From JAGVSV01 sp050952845 (GTDB taxonomy: Bacteria > Bacillota > Clostridia > Christensenellales > Aristaeellaceae): 64,000 nucleotides of DNA. The stretch covers positions 2,852,001 to 2,916,000 of the forward strand of contig JBMNLP010000001.1 of the NCBI GenBank assembly GCA_050952845.1, written 5' to 3'. The translations under genes and the position numbers were made by a program. Below are positions 18,169 through 27,483 of the stretch, in pieces (the first letter of the stretch is position 1; each line of letters begins with the position of its first letter). The notes beneath the pieces are model-generated. The model had not been told where the DNA came from, searched no databases, and saw only the letters and a program-made list of their open reading frames with translations.

Positions 18169-19888
18169 CCGCACCGCCCCCTTCCAGACCCATCTGGGTT
18201 TCGCCGATGGAGCGGTACGCCTCGCAGGACTGCATCAATTCGTCATGCGTGCCGTAGCCGATGGCCTGCCCGTCGTCCAGCACAAGGATATGGTCCGCCC
18301 CCTTGATGGAGCTGATGCGCTGGGCGACGATTACCTTGGTGACGCCGGCATACCGTTCGCTGAGCGCCTTGCGCAACGCCGCGTCAGTGCGGTAGTCCAG
18401 CGCGGAGGAAGAATCATCCAGTATCAATACGTCAGGCTGCCCTGCCAGGGCGCGGGATATCAGAATGCGCTGCTTCTGCCCGCCCGACAGGTCGTTGCCC
18501 CGCATGGCGGCGACATGGTCCAGCCCGTCCGGCAGTTCCGCAATAAAGGCGCCGGCTTGCGCGTCCCGCGCAGCTTCCAGCAGCCTGGCTTCCGGAATGC
18601 CGCGAAAATAGTCGATGTTTCTGCGCAGGGTGTCCCCCATGATGAAATCGTTCTGAAACGCCACGCCGAATATCCTGTGCAGCCGTTCCCGGGGGATGGT
18701 GCGAATGTCCTCGCCGTCCAGCAGAACCTGCCCGCTGTCGACATCGTAGAAGCGCAGCAACAGGTATACCAGCGTGGTCTTGCCGCTGCCGGTAGCCCCC
18801 AAAATGCCCAGCGTTTCGCCGCGCTTTAAGGCGAAGTTGATATGGCTGAGATTGTCAACGCTTTTGTTATAGGAGAAGCTGACATCCCGAAACTCAATGT
18901 GCCAGGGCGTATCCTCTTTTTCACCAGCCGGCAGCACAATTAGGTCCTCCTCCAGGGCCAGCACTTCCTCCACGCGCAATGCCGAAGCCGCCCCCCTGGA
19001 AAACATCACAAAGATGCGCGTGATGCCCAGCATGGCGTTCAATATAATGGTGAAGTAGTTAAGGAAAGCAATGATGTTGCCCGTGGATGACCGCCCCGCG
19101 TTCACCAGCCAGGCGCCAGCCACCACCACCATGGTCAGCCCGATGTTCAGCACAAAGCCGGTGGACGGGTTGGTTGCCGCCATGACGCTGGCTGCCTTGC
19201 GCTCGGTGTCCGCCAGCTCCAGGTTAACCTTGTCAAACCGCTCCTTCTCATAGTCTTCCTTGGACAGCGCCTTGATGACGCGCACGCCGGTGACGTTCTC
19301 CTGCACGGTGCGCACCATGCGGTCCAGCACGCCCTGCTGGCGCATATACAGCGGCACGCTCTTCTTTGTGACGGTATATACGATCAGCGTGATAAAGGGC
19401 AGCGTCAGCAGCAGCACCAGCGTCAGCGCCGCATCCATGGCCAGCGTGATGGCGAGGCCGCCGACCAGCAAAATGGGCGCGCGCACGCCCAAGCGCTGCG
19501 TGCGGTTGAACAGGTGGTTCAGGTTGTAAGTATCGCTTGTCAGCCGCGATACCGCTGACGGCACGGTCAGCTGATCCAGCTGCCGCGCCGACAGATGGGA
19601 AATTTTTTCAAACAGGTCGCGGCGCAGCACGCGCGTGATGTTGCTCGACGTGCGCCCCGCGGTGCGGTTGGCAGACAGGTTGGTCACCATGGAAACCACC
19701 GCGCACACTGCCATCATGCCGCCCCAGAAGAATACCTGCCTCCGGTCGCCGGAAGGCAGCGCGCCGTCGATGATGCGCGCCAGAAAGGAAGGGATCAGCA
19801 GGTCCATCATCGCGGCGACTAACTTCAGCACCATCGTCCAGGCAATGATGCCGTAATGCGGCCTGATGTATTGGGCAATGGTTTTCAC
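18161..19888 (-). CDS. ABC exporter half-transporter, degenerate-site subunit
   Basis: 575 residues with six membrane helices and an ATPase domain. Walker A GATGSGKTT and signature LSGGQKQR are intact, but Walker B reads LILDDSSSALD (Asp in place of the catalytic Glu) and the H-loop reads VAQRISS (Gln in place of His). This pattern is the hallmark of the non-hydrolysing site in heterodimeric exporters. It starts with GTG 19888, four bases overlapping the MarR stop (GTGA) behind GGGGAGG, so translation is coupled. Confidence 0.9.
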   Translation of the reverse strand: MKTIAQYIRPHYGIIAWTMVLKLVAAMMDLLIPSFLARIIDGALPSGDRRQVFFWGGMMAVCAVVSMVTNLSANRTAGRTSSNITRVLRRDLFEKISHLSARQLDQLTVPSAVSRLTSDTYNLNHLFNRTQRLGVRAPILLVGGLAITLAMDAALTLVLLLTLPFITLIVYTVTKKSVPLYMRQQGVLDRMVRTVQENVTGVRVIKALSKEDYEKERFDKVNLELADTERKAASVMAATNPSTGFVLNIGLTMVVVAGAWLVNAGRSSTGNIIAFLNYFTIILNAMLGITRIFVMFSRGAASALRVEEVLALEEDLIVLPAGEKEDTPWHIEFRDVSFSYNKSVDNLSHINFALKRGETLGILGATGSGKTTLVYLLLRFYDVDSGQVLLDGEDIRTIPRERLHRIFGVAFQNDFIMGDTLRRNIDYFRGIPEARLLEAARDAQAGAFIAELPDGLDHVAAMRGNDLSGGQKQRILISRALAGQPDVLILDDSSSALDYRTDAALRKALSERYAGVTKVIVAQRISSIKGADHILVLDDGQAIGYGTHDELMQSCEAYRSIGETQMGLEGGGADE

Positions 19889-20322
19889 GGCGCCGCCTCC
19901 CCGCCGGGATGAGCTACCGCCCGGGCGCGGATACGCTCCAGCAAACGCTCCAACAGATGCTTTTCCTCTTCTGTCATGCCTTCAGTCAGATAATCGTGCC
20001 ACAGCGCATTGATGCGGCGGATTTCACCCAATGCCCGCTCCGCCTTTTCCGTCGGGTACACCTCGATGAGCCGCTTGTCCTTCCTGCCGGTGCGGCGGGT
20101 GACAAACCCCGCTTCCTCCAGGCGCGCCAGCTTGCGGGCGGCGCTGGACGGGTTGACGTGCAGGGCTGTCGCCACCTGCTCCTGCGAGGTGCCGGGACAG
20201 CGGCAGATGTACAAAATATAAGGCGCCTCGCCTGCCGACAGCCCCAGCGGCGCCAGCAATTGGCCCCGAAACTGCGCCGAGCAGCGCGCGACGATGTTCA
20301 GATCCCTGGTAATGGCCGGCAT
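19885..20322 (-). CDS. MarR-family transcriptional regulator
   Basis: 145-residue winged-helix repressor: GTSQEQVATALHVNPSSAARKL is the recognition region (about 50-70) and RRTGRKDKRLIEVYPTEK the wing (about 80-98). Start chosen at ATG 20322, seven bases after GGGAGG; a longer reading to 20448 would run through the promoter. The gene leads the exporter operon, as usual for MarR repressors that respond to the drug or metabolite pumped by the linked transporter. A candidate operator lies at 20355-20366. Confidence 0.9.
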   Translation of the reverse strand: MPAITRDLNIVARCSAQFRGQLLAPLGLSAGEAPYILYICRCPGTSQEQVATALHVNPSSAARKLARLEEAGFVTRRTGRKDKRLIEVYPTEKAERALGEIRRINALWHDYLTEGMTEEEKHLLERLLERIRARAVAHPGGEAAP

Positions 20323-20354
20323 GGCGCCTCCCACATTGGTTGCCTGTGCAATGG

Positions 20355-20366
20355 TTGCAGTTGCAA
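20355..20366 (-). promoter_or_regulatory. Candidate MarR operator
   Basis: Perfect inverted repeat TTGCA-AC-TGCAA placed just downstream of the -10 box, near the expected transcription start. It is embedded in three imperfect direct repeats of the form CAACCATTGCA about 15 bases apart (20333-20372). The position fits autorepression by the downstream MarR gene. Confidence 0.6.
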
Positions 20367-20373
20367 TGATTGG

Positions 20374-20403
20374 ATTATAGCGCACCGGCAAAAAGGCTGT
20401 CAA
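20374..20403 (-). promoter_or_regulatory. Consensus promoter of the marR-exporter operon
   Basis: On the minus strand TTGACA (20403-20398), 18-base spacer, TATAAT (20379-20374): both boxes match consensus exactly, as expected for a strong promoter held down by a repressor. Confidence 0.85.
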
Positions 20404-20481
20404 TGAAAAACAACTAAAAAACACCGGGCATGCCGGCGCCTTGTTCATGTAAAGTGTTTTCGACTTTTACGTTCTTGGGTG

Positions 20482-21645
20482 TTATGAAACAAATGATGTG
20501 CCCGGACGCTTCATCGCCTCCGCCGCCGCAGCCTGCCAGGCATCGCGCACAGCGGGCGCCTCGCCGTCCTGGCAGAACCTGTGCAGCAGCACGCTGAACC
20601 CTTTCTCCGTCCTGGCGGCGTCCAGGATGGCGGCAAACTCCGCTTCGTTACTGCCATCAGCCAACTTAGGCACAGTGCCATAGTATAGTTTTCCGCTTGC
20701 AATGCAATCCTTCAGCACCTGCCGCATATCGTGCTTCTCCGGGTTGCCGAAGTTCAAGGCATGAACCAGCGGCTCCTTCATCACGGCATCATAGAGGTGC
20801 GGGTTCCAGCCGCAGTAGTGAACATAGCCGCCGCCGACATGCTCCAGCACTGCGCGCAGGTAGGGCATGACGAACTCATTCACCTGCGCTTTGCTCAGCA
20901 GCGTGGACGTGTCCTCGCTGAGCTTGAGTCCCCCCTTTTCCCTTGGCATCCACAGCGAGTTGTAATGCGCTACGCCAATGCTGCTGTCCGGGATGCGCTT
21001 CATGCATTCATCCCAGGCGATGTTGATCGCCGCCACGCTCAGCCGCATCAGGTGGTGCACGAATTCCGGATCGTCATACATTTCATAGAATATGGCATCC
21101 CCCAGCACCAGGTGCGCGGTGTCATAGGCGCCCTGGATGTCCACTGGGAAAACCCTGACGCCCGTTCCCTTGACCAATTCCGCCAAATACTCCATGTGCG
21201 CCAGCCCCTGGCGGAACTCCGGCGTGATGGTTAGATCGCTCTCAGCCATGTCCATCAATTGTTCTTTGGTCAGGTGATCCTGAATCCAGGGACTTTTATC
21301 ATCAAACAACAGCGGCGTCACACCAAACAGCGCCGGCACGATGCCGCAGCCCATCTCTGCGCGCACGGAAGGCACCGCCTGCATGCCGCCATTCATAGCC
21401 GTCAGCGCACGGCCCAGCTCGTAGGCTGCCATCTTGGCGCTGTCGGCATGGATTTCCTTTTGGTTAAAAAGCGGATATCGCTCTTGCGCCTTATTGCGGC
21501 CCGATATCAGCAAAAGGGGCGGCCGATGGGACAGGGACGCGCCCCGCATGAACACATCGCGCTGCGCGTCCGCCGCCTGCTGATAGCGCAGCGCGCCCTC
21601 CGCCAGCTCATCCGTCATCTGTTTTAAGGTATCCTTCAAGTCCAT
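20482..21645 (-). CDS. Uroporphyrinogen decarboxylase-family protein (MtaA/CmuA-like)
   Basis: 387 residues with the UroD/methyltransferase TIM-barrel fold. The YVHYCGWNPHL segment near 265 resembles the zinc-binding His-x-Cys motif of corrinoid:CoM methyltransferases rather than the catalytic residues of true HemE. Start chosen at ATG 21645 behind GGAGG; the upstream ATG-like extension has no site. Expanded UroD-like families are common in Clostridia next to glycan genes, with unknown reactions. Not part of a haem operon here. Confidence 0.72.
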   Translation of the reverse strand: MDLKDTLKQMTDELAEGALRYQQAADAQRDVFMRGASLSHRPPLLLISGRNKAQERYPLFNQKEIHADSAKMAAYELGRALTAMNGGMQAVPSVRAEMGCGIVPALFGVTPLLFDDKSPWIQDHLTKEQLMDMAESDLTITPEFRQGLAHMEYLAELVKGTGVRVFPVDIQGAYDTAHLVLGDAIFYEMYDDPEFVHHLMRLSVAAINIAWDECMKRIPDSSIGVAHYNSLWMPREKGGLKLSEDTSTLLSKAQVNEFVMPYLRAVLEHVGGGYVHYCGWNPHLYDAVMKEPLVHALNFGNPEKHDMRQVLKDCIASGKLYYGTVPKLADGSNEAEFAAILDAARTEKGFSVLLHRFCQDGEAPAVRDAWQAAAAEAMKRPGTSFVS

Positions 21646-21760
21646 ACAATCCTCCAACTCACCAACCAAATGGGCAATGGTCGAAAAACGATACGCCAAC
21701 CTTCACACGAAACATCGCCTATTGCATCAGCCTGCACCCTCAACAGTGACCCCCTCTCCG

Positions 21761-22849
21761 TCATCCACGCACAAGACGCTCTAAAATGCTGCGATAATAC
21801 CAGTAGTTCGCCAACGGCACATCATGCGGAATGGCATGGTCGATGTGTGGCATATAGCCGCCACGCTCCATCAGCATGGGCACCTTGCTCATCACTTCGT
21901 GCTCGATATCCTTCGGCGTCCTGGCCAACACCCGCTTGTCAATGCCGCCAAACATGCGAAGGCGAGGAAACTCTTTAGCTAAATGCAGCAGGTCATTGCC
22001 GGCAGCCACCTCTACAGGCGAGACCCCGTCTACACCGGCATCCAGCCATAGCGCAGTTAACTCGTCCCCCGGGTATCCGTCGCAATCCACATACACGTTG
22101 GCGCAGCCATTGGCTTTCAGAAAATCAATGAGCCGCCTGTAGTGCGGATACATATATGCTTTAAACATGACAGGCGATATCATGGGGGCGTGCTTATATG
22201 CCATGTCCTCCTTCAGCTCCGCCAGGTCGATACGCACGCGGCCGATCACAGGCTTCAGCGTTTCGATAACAAAATCGGTCCAGAACTCATGCATCTCCTC
22301 AATCAGGGCGGGGTCATCGTAGTACATCATGCAGAGGTTTTCAAAGCCGATCCAGTCTCTCGTCGTCCAGAACAAATAGGGGATGGACAGGTGCACCGGC
22401 GCATCCTGCTGCGCGTTCAACGCCGCCGCCACAGCATCAACATCATCCGGTACACGCCCGGGCGTGTTTGCCTCATACCGGAATTTCAAAGCGCGGAAGC
22501 TGTCCCTGTCTGTCACGGCAAACTGCAGCCAGGTGCGCGTTACAAAACCTTCGTTTTCGGTTGTTTTGTAGTCCCGCCTGATTGCCCCCAACTCGTCACG
22601 CCATATCTTATACTCTCCTTCGATGCGCAGCGTTTCGGGCGTGAACGCCGGCATCATGCCAAAGTGAACTGGTATCCCACGCCAAATGCTATCCAGACCA
22701 AAATAATCCTCCGATGCCATGCCCTCCGGATACCCCTCGCTGATCCACCGACGCATGGTAGCACCACGAATGGGCCATTCCACCAGCGGTAGGCGGTCAA
22801 CAGGCATAAAGAGCATGAGATTTAAAAACCGTTCTCTCGCGGTCATCAT
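21761..22849 (-). CDS. Uroporphyrinogen decarboxylase-family protein
   Basis: 362 residues, UroD-like TIM barrel: MTARERFLNLMLF start typical of the family, VYVDCDGYPGDEL near 250 in the place of the metal/substrate motif, and GGIDKRVLA near 300. True HemE activity is unlikely because the N-terminal PVWFMRQAGR motif is absent. It begins 18 bases after a truncated UroD-like gene and belongs to the same leftward operon as the esterase at 23155. Function unknown. Confidence 0.7.
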   Translation of the reverse strand: MMTARERFLNLMLFMPVDRLPLVEWPIRGATMRRWISEGYPEGMASEDYFGLDSIWRGIPVHFGMMPAFTPETLRIEGEYKIWRDELGAIRRDYKTTENEGFVTRTWLQFAVTDRDSFRALKFRYEANTPGRVPDDVDAVAAALNAQQDAPVHLSIPYLFWTTRDWIGFENLCMMYYDDPALIEEMHEFWTDFVIETLKPVIGRVRIDLAELKEDMAYKHAPMISPVMFKAYMYPHYRRLIDFLKANGCANVYVDCDGYPGDELTALWLDAGVDGVSPVEVAAGNDLLHLAKEFPRLRMFGGIDKRVLARTPKDIEHEVMSKVPMLMERGGYMPHIDHAIPHDVPLANYWYYRSILERLVRG

Positions 22850-22867
22850 ATCGTCATTCCATTATTA

Positions 22868-23155
22868 TCAAGCAGACGTTTCATAAACATGCCTTCGCCC
22901 GCCGTTTGGCAGCATCTCTGTTCGCTCATTTACAGAGGAATCCAACACCCGGCGCACGCCGCGCGCCCGGGACCATATCGATGCCCCAACCGCACGCACG
23001 ATATCGTCGCGGCGCATGCCAACATATTTCGCGGGCAGCGTGCCGGCATGTGTGTTGTATGCCAACCAATATTCGAAGTTTGGCGCCCATACGAGCGAAT
23101 CATCCAACGGCTTGCGACGAAGTGAAGCCAGGTATTTTTCGCGCTTTGTCGGCAT
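22868..23155 (-). pseudogene. Truncated UroD-like protein (N-terminal fragment only)
   Basis: 95 residues starting MPTKREKYLASLRRKPLDD, then LVWAPNFEYWLAYN, THAGTLPAKYVGM and YETSA, then stop. This matches the first quarter of long UroD-like proteins and lacks the rest of the barrel. ATG 23155 overlaps the TGA of the esterase by one base and has AAAGGA in front, so it was once a normal operon gene. The next intact UroD-like gene starts only 18 bases on, suggesting a deletion between two related genes. Confidence 0.7.
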
Positions 23156-24216
23156 CAGCGCGATCCTTTCAAATAGATGTCCAACCATTCCAGCGCCTTG
23201 GTGCCGTGCCACATATGCGGACCATCAAACACATCGTGGCACAGCAAGTCTTCTTTACCATACAGCCTGTAAGCCGAACGCACCTGCTCCACATAGGGGT
23301 AGACATTATCCATGTTGCTCTTGCCGTTGAGGATATCCCGGGTACCCGTTTCAATCACCAATGGGCGGGGCGCTATCATCGCACCGATATCGCCCACATC
23401 AAAATGCTCCCACAGATGCGGCACATAGTTACAGTTGCAGCACAACCCCTCCTGCAAGGCTTCCCTGAATCCATAAAAATAGCCGCTAATGACCGCGCAT
23501 TTCACGCGGTCATCCATCGCGGTGAAATACAGCGTCTGCAAACCTCCACCTGAAAGGCCAATACAGCCAATTCGGTTCGCGTCCACATCCTCACGCGTCA
23601 TCGCATAATCCATCAAACGCATCAAATCCCATGTCCACATGCCGGCAACATTCATGCCCAGCGGGATCGCCATGGCATTGAGAAACTCACAAGAGGAACG
23701 AAGCATATCCGCTGGTTTATCACTCTGGTAGTATTTTTCCCGCCGCTCGCCAAAGCCACGCGCATCCGGGCAGAGCGCAATAATACCCCGCCGCACCGCC
23801 TGCACGCCATAGTCATAGTTGTGTTCATCTATCGACTTGCTTAACTCAGGAAACAACCTATTGCCTACTACCGCAAGCTTGCCAGCGGATCCGTGGCCAT
23901 GCGGGGCAATCACGCAAGAAAACCTCCCATTGGCATGCATGTCGTCAGGTATCAAGGCATAAAAAGGCATGATAATGCCCGGCTCTGTGTCGATCAGCCA
24001 TTTCTCCCGCCTATAGCCATCGAGTTTTTCTGTTCCCAGAAGCCTGGGATTCAACTCGCAGGTGCGCATCCTGTCCAAACCCAGCAGCGTATAAAGCTTG
24101 ACATAGGCTTTTTTCTTCCACGCCTCAAACTCAACGCGTGTAGCAGCGTCCATGTGCATGGATGCTTTCCGGTGCTGATGTTCATCCATGAAGCGATGAA
24201 GGCTCGTATAAAACAT
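23155..24216 (-). CDS. Alpha/beta hydrolase, acetyl-xylan-esterase-like
   Basis: 353 residues, no signal peptide. Nucleophile elbow GLSGGG near residue 225, acid Asp in ETGTRD near 292 and His in DGPHMWHG near 330 give a complete triad. The CNCNYVPHLWEHFD segment near 262 is shared with the hydrolase at 62475, so the two are paralogues of one intracellular carbohydrate-esterase-like group. Probably deacylates sugars entering the cell. ATG 24216 is preceded by AGGAGG, which itself overlaps the stop codon of a dead permease gene. Confidence 0.75.
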   Translation of the reverse strand: MFYTSLHRFMDEHQHRKASMHMDAATRVEFEAWKKKAYVKLYTLLGLDRMRTCELNPRLLGTEKLDGYRREKWLIDTEPGIIMPFYALIPDDMHANGRFSCVIAPHGHGSAGKLAVVGNRLFPELSKSIDEHNYDYGVQAVRRGIIALCPDARGFGERREKYYQSDKPADMLRSSCEFLNAMAIPLGMNVAGMWTWDLMRLMDYAMTREDVDANRIGCIGLSGGGLQTLYFTAMDDRVKCAVISGYFYGFREALQEGLCCNCNYVPHLWEHFDVGDIGAMIAPRPLVIETGTRDILNGKSNMDNVYPYVEQVRSAYRLYGKEDLLCHDVFDGPHMWHGTKALEWLDIYLKGSR

Positions 24217-24228
24217 TGAATAATCCTC

Positions 24229-24453
24229 CTATCCTTTGATAGCGCCGATGCTTCATCCATACTTTCTGGTATACTCTCAAAGAAAGTACACGCGGGAATT
24301 AGGTTCCAGGCGCTGATAGCACCTGGGAAAATGATCGCCCAACGGGTGTTATACAAGCCCAACTGTGTAACCAGTATTAAATTTGGTATTTAGCCACCCA
24401 AAAAACATTATAAATGCCACAAATATGATTAATAGAGTTTTCCGGGAAATCAC
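24229..24453 (-). pseudogene. Remnant of a carbohydrate ABC permease (LplC type)
   Basis: Minus-strand translation gives SRKTLLIIFVAFIMFFGWL, then after a one-base shift IPNLILVTQLGLYNTRW and AIIFPGAISAWNLI, TFFESIPESMDEAS, then directly SIGAIKG and a stop at 24229. These are the middle segments and the final residues of an LplC-type permease, with the EAA loop cut in its centre and the last two membrane segments deleted. No start codon or 5' half remains. It shows that the esterase/UroD genes were once behind a sugar importer. This pseudogene accounts for most of the ~300-base gap. Confidence 0.75.
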
Positions 24454-24463
24454 CGGATGCTCC

Positions 24464-24497
24464 CCCGCGCAGTACCAGAAAGCGGCGGCTGCGCGGG
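24464..24497 (-). terminator. Hairpin after the mannosidase gene
   Basis: Perfect 9 bp stem CCCGCGCAG / CTGCGCGGG with a 16-base loop, 18 bases past the mannosidase stop. There is no T-run, so it may stabilise the 3' end of the mRNA rather than terminate. Confidence 0.45.
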
Positions 24498-24514
24498 AGA
24501 GGGGGTAAAGGGGA

Positions 24515-27289
24515 TTACTTTTTCAGCTCGATCTCCAGCGTGAACACGCCCTTCGAACGCGGGATGAAGGTGACGGCGCTGCCGTCGGCTTCCACCTCGC
24601 CTTTGACGGGCTTCTCATGGGTGTCAACAAAGCGGACGTTTTTCACTGCGCCGTTCAGTTCCAGCCGGACGGGCTTCTGGCCGCCTGCCAGCTCGGCGCC
24701 GCGCACGATCAGTTTGCAGCTGTCTTCCGCTAACTTCACAGCATACAGCTCAACATCGCCCGAGACGTGGCGCAGGAAGCCGGTGTCCATGGGCAGCGTT
24801 CCCTTCTGGCTTTTGCCCGAGGTCGACAGCAGGGGGCTGGCAAATTGCTGAGCCTGCCTGGACATGGCCACGGCATCCCGATCAGCCGTGACGCCGATGC
24901 CCAGCCTGAAGGTGTGGATGCCGGCTTCGGGATACCGGTCCGGGTCGGTCGAGGAGCGCAGCAGCGTGACGCCGATGCCGTCGTCATTGGCGCGGTAGCC
25001 ATATTTGCTGTCGGTATGCAGCGCCAGCGACTCGCCCGCCACAAAGCGCAAGCCGGGCTTGTCCTGGGTGCTGGGCTCGCGCATCAGGAAGCCGCCGGGG
25101 ATGTCGTAGAGGTATCCCGTAACGCCATCCTTTGTAAACGAATGATCCAATGCATCAAACCGCAGGTGCGGCATCCACTCCTGGTTGCCCTGCAGCAGCC
25201 AGTGACAGGTGGCATCGATATTCACCATTCTGCTGCCCTTCGATAGCGATAGCTTGTAGGTCAGGTGGCTGTCGCCCTCGATGTTGACGTGAACGGTCAG
25301 CTCGTTGTAAAGGTCGCCCTTGGCCGTGCGCTTCAGCTTGACGCGGTCAAAGAACCCGCGCTCCTCCGCCATCTGGCCCAGCGTCCAGGAGGTCATGCCG
25401 CGGGAAGCATCCTCGTACGCCAGGGCAAACCCGGGCACGATGTGGCTGTCGCCGCTTTCCTTATCGATGATTTCAATGGCGCCCAGTATTTTGGCCGGGT
25501 CGCAGCATACAGACAGGTATTCGTTTTCGATGATCCAGTTCTCCGGGGTGTCCACCCGGGGATCGCCGGAGCTAAAGATCGGTTGAACCGGCGCCTCGCC
25601 CTGCTCCACCAGGTAGGTGGCATAGCCCATGGCCGGCACCTTGGCGTCCACCAGCAGGCGGACAAAGTCGTGTCCCCAGTATTGATTATGCCCGCTCTCC
25701 AGCACCTGGTGGGGAACCGTGTTGCCCTTGGCGTCCTTCACGACGATGGCCGACACATCGGCGCGGTAATCCCACAGCGTCAGCTCAGCCAGTTCGTGCC
25801 GGTCGAACGCGCAGGCGTTGAACAGGTGATACAGCCGGCTGGGCCCCATGCCCCGCTCCACCGGCGCCGGCAGCAGAGAGGCTTCCACCTGGAACCCCAC
25901 GCCGGCGCCCGGGCCGGTTTCGTCCATGCCGCCTGTCAGCTTGACGGACGAGGTGTCGATGTTTTTCGCAATGGCGTTCATGGCGATGCGGCGCGCGCTG
26001 TTAGCCGCCGCATAAGCCTGCTGGTACAAGCCCATGGCATGCTCGCGCGTGTCCGTCACGCCGGACCCGGGCAGGATATCATGGAACTGATTGAACAGCA
26101 CGTTGCGCCAGCCCGCTTCAAAGCCCGCGCGGTTGTACGGCGTGCCCAGATGCAGGTGCGCGAATGCTGATACACCCTCTGCCTCCGCCAGCAGCCGTTC
26201 GCTGTAGCGGTTGCCCTTCTTGATGCGGCTTTGCGAGGTGTAGCAGCCCGGGAAAATGGCGTTCAATTCACCCTCAACAACGGGCAGGTTGTCCCGCGCC
26301 GGCTCCATCTGGGCGAAAAACTCTTTAAACGTAGCGTAGGCAACCTTGGGGAAGATGGGCCAGGTCATCATATCCTGGATGCGCATCAGGTCGCGCCGGG
26401 TGGGGCCGCCGCCATGGTCGCCCACGCCGTACACGCGCAACGCCGCGGTGACGCCATGCTGCTCGCAGAAAGCCGGAACATGGGTGGCAAAGCTGTACTC
26501 CACCGGGCCAAGGTACCAGTACGGCTCACGATAGGAGATGACTTCGGCGCCCGAGGGGGAACGCCACCGGTACAGCACGTGCCCGCCATATCCGCGGCAG
26601 TGATAATAGTGCTTGATACCTGCCTGGTTCAACAGCTCCGGCGTGTTCTGGTGATGGCCGAAGGTGTCGGGCTCAAAGTCCAGCTCCGACAGGGCCTTGT
26701 CGCTGTCCAGCAGCTTGGGCAGATATCTCCTGGTATACAGCTGATGGCGCGCAACGGCCTCGGACGAGGGCATGTTGCGGTCTGCCTCTACCCAGGTGGA
26801 CGCGGTGACCTCCCAGCGCCCTTCCTTCACGCGCGCAGCGATCTTCTTCAGCAGCTCGGGGTCATACTCCTCCACGATGCGGTATACCGACGCCTGAGAC
26901 TGGGAGAATGTAAACTCCGGAAACTCGTCCATCAGGTCCATCACGGTATAAAAGGTGTCCAGGGTGATCTGCACGGTTTCGTCGTAGCGCCACATCCAGT
27001 TCATGTCGATGTGCGCATGGCCGCACAGCATCAGCGTATACTTTTTGCAGTCCGCCTGCATGGGCAGCAGCGATTCCTCAATGCGCCTGGCTTCGGCGTC
27101 TGTCAGCGCGCCATCCTTGGCGACAGCGTCCCTAAAAGCCTTGGCTGCATCCAGCACCAGCGCTTCGTGGCGCCCCTTCAGCGCCTGGCTGACCCTGCGC
27201 GCGTAGTCGATCTCATGGGCAAGACGGTTCTTCATGCTGCCGCCGGGCAGCGCCGCCAAGCCCTTGACAGCTGCGTCCAGTTTACTCAT
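24515..27289 (-). CDS. Alpha-mannosidase, glycoside hydrolase family 38
   Basis: 924 residues, no signal peptide, cytoplasmic. GH38 zinc and catalytic motifs are complete: GHAHIDMNWMW at 90-100 (His91, His93 region and Asp95), EADRNMPSSEA at 168-178, and the nucleophile Asp208 in FEPDTFGHH. The central three-helix region and long beta-rich C-terminal domains follow in normal order; length is typical. It removes alpha-linked mannose from imported N-glycan or mannan fragments, retaining mechanism. Monocistronic, with its own promoter at 27378. Confidence 0.95.
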   Translation of the reverse strand: MSKLDAAVKGLAALPGGSMKNRLAHEIDYARRVSQALKGRHEALVLDAAKAFRDAVAKDGALTDAEARRIEESLLPMQADCKKYTLMLCGHAHIDMNWMWRYDETVQITLDTFYTVMDLMDEFPEFTFSQSQASVYRIVEEYDPELLKKIAARVKEGRWEVTASTWVEADRNMPSSEAVARHQLYTRRYLPKLLDSDKALSELDFEPDTFGHHQNTPELLNQAGIKHYYHCRGYGGHVLYRWRSPSGAEVISYREPYWYLGPVEYSFATHVPAFCEQHGVTAALRVYGVGDHGGGPTRRDLMRIQDMMTWPIFPKVAYATFKEFFAQMEPARDNLPVVEGELNAIFPGCYTSQSRIKKGNRYSERLLAEAEGVSAFAHLHLGTPYNRAGFEAGWRNVLFNQFHDILPGSGVTDTREHAMGLYQQAYAAANSARRIAMNAIAKNIDTSSVKLTGGMDETGPGAGVGFQVEASLLPAPVERGMGPSRLYHLFNACAFDRHELAELTLWDYRADVSAIVVKDAKGNTVPHQVLESGHNQYWGHDFVRLLVDAKVPAMGYATYLVEQGEAPVQPIFSSGDPRVDTPENWIIENEYLSVCCDPAKILGAIEIIDKESGDSHIVPGFALAYEDASRGMTSWTLGQMAEERGFFDRVKLKRTAKGDLYNELTVHVNIEGDSHLTYKLSLSKGSRMVNIDATCHWLLQGNQEWMPHLRFDALDHSFTKDGVTGYLYDIPGGFLMREPSTQDKPGLRFVAGESLALHTDSKYGYRANDDGIGVTLLRSSTDPDRYPEAGIHTFRLGIGVTADRDAVAMSRQAQQFASPLLSTSGKSQKGTLPMDTGFLRHVSGDVELYAVKLAEDSCKLIVRGAELAGGQKPVRLELNGAVKNVRFVDTHEKPVKGEVEADGSAVTFIPRSKGVFTLEIELKK

Positions 27290-27377
27290 AAAAATATCAT
27301 CCTTTCATGCTCTCTAACAGAGAGTATTTTCCATACCAACAGCACAGGGCATACCCTGAGGTGGTTGATTAATGAAG

Positions 27378-27406
27378 AGTCTATCGGATTGCCGAGGGCT
27401 TGTCAA
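27378..27406 (-). promoter_or_regulatory. Promoter of the alpha-mannosidase gene
   Basis: On the minus strand TTGACA (27406-27401), 17-base spacer, TAGACT (27383-27378). Just upstream is the inverted repeat GTTTCA-N13-TGAAAC (27412-27436), a possible activator site. The leader also holds small hairpins CTCTCT-AAC-AGAGAG (27310-27324) and CAGGG-CATA-CCCTG (27345-27358). Confidence 0.65.
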
Positions 27407-27483
27407 TGCGAGTTTCACACCAACTTGACATGAAACACTCTGCGCACGAACAGCCGAGCAATTGCTTAAGTGTGCTCAGCATC

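Noticed and set aside
20482..22849. Haem biosynthesis genes (hemE)
   Set aside because: The UroD-like proteins lack the HemE N-terminal motif and sit in a glycan/esterase context.
26231..27433. 400-codon open frame opposite the alpha-mannosidase
   Set aside because: Low-complexity antisense translation with no recognisable domain; the GH38 motifs on the other strand are decisive.
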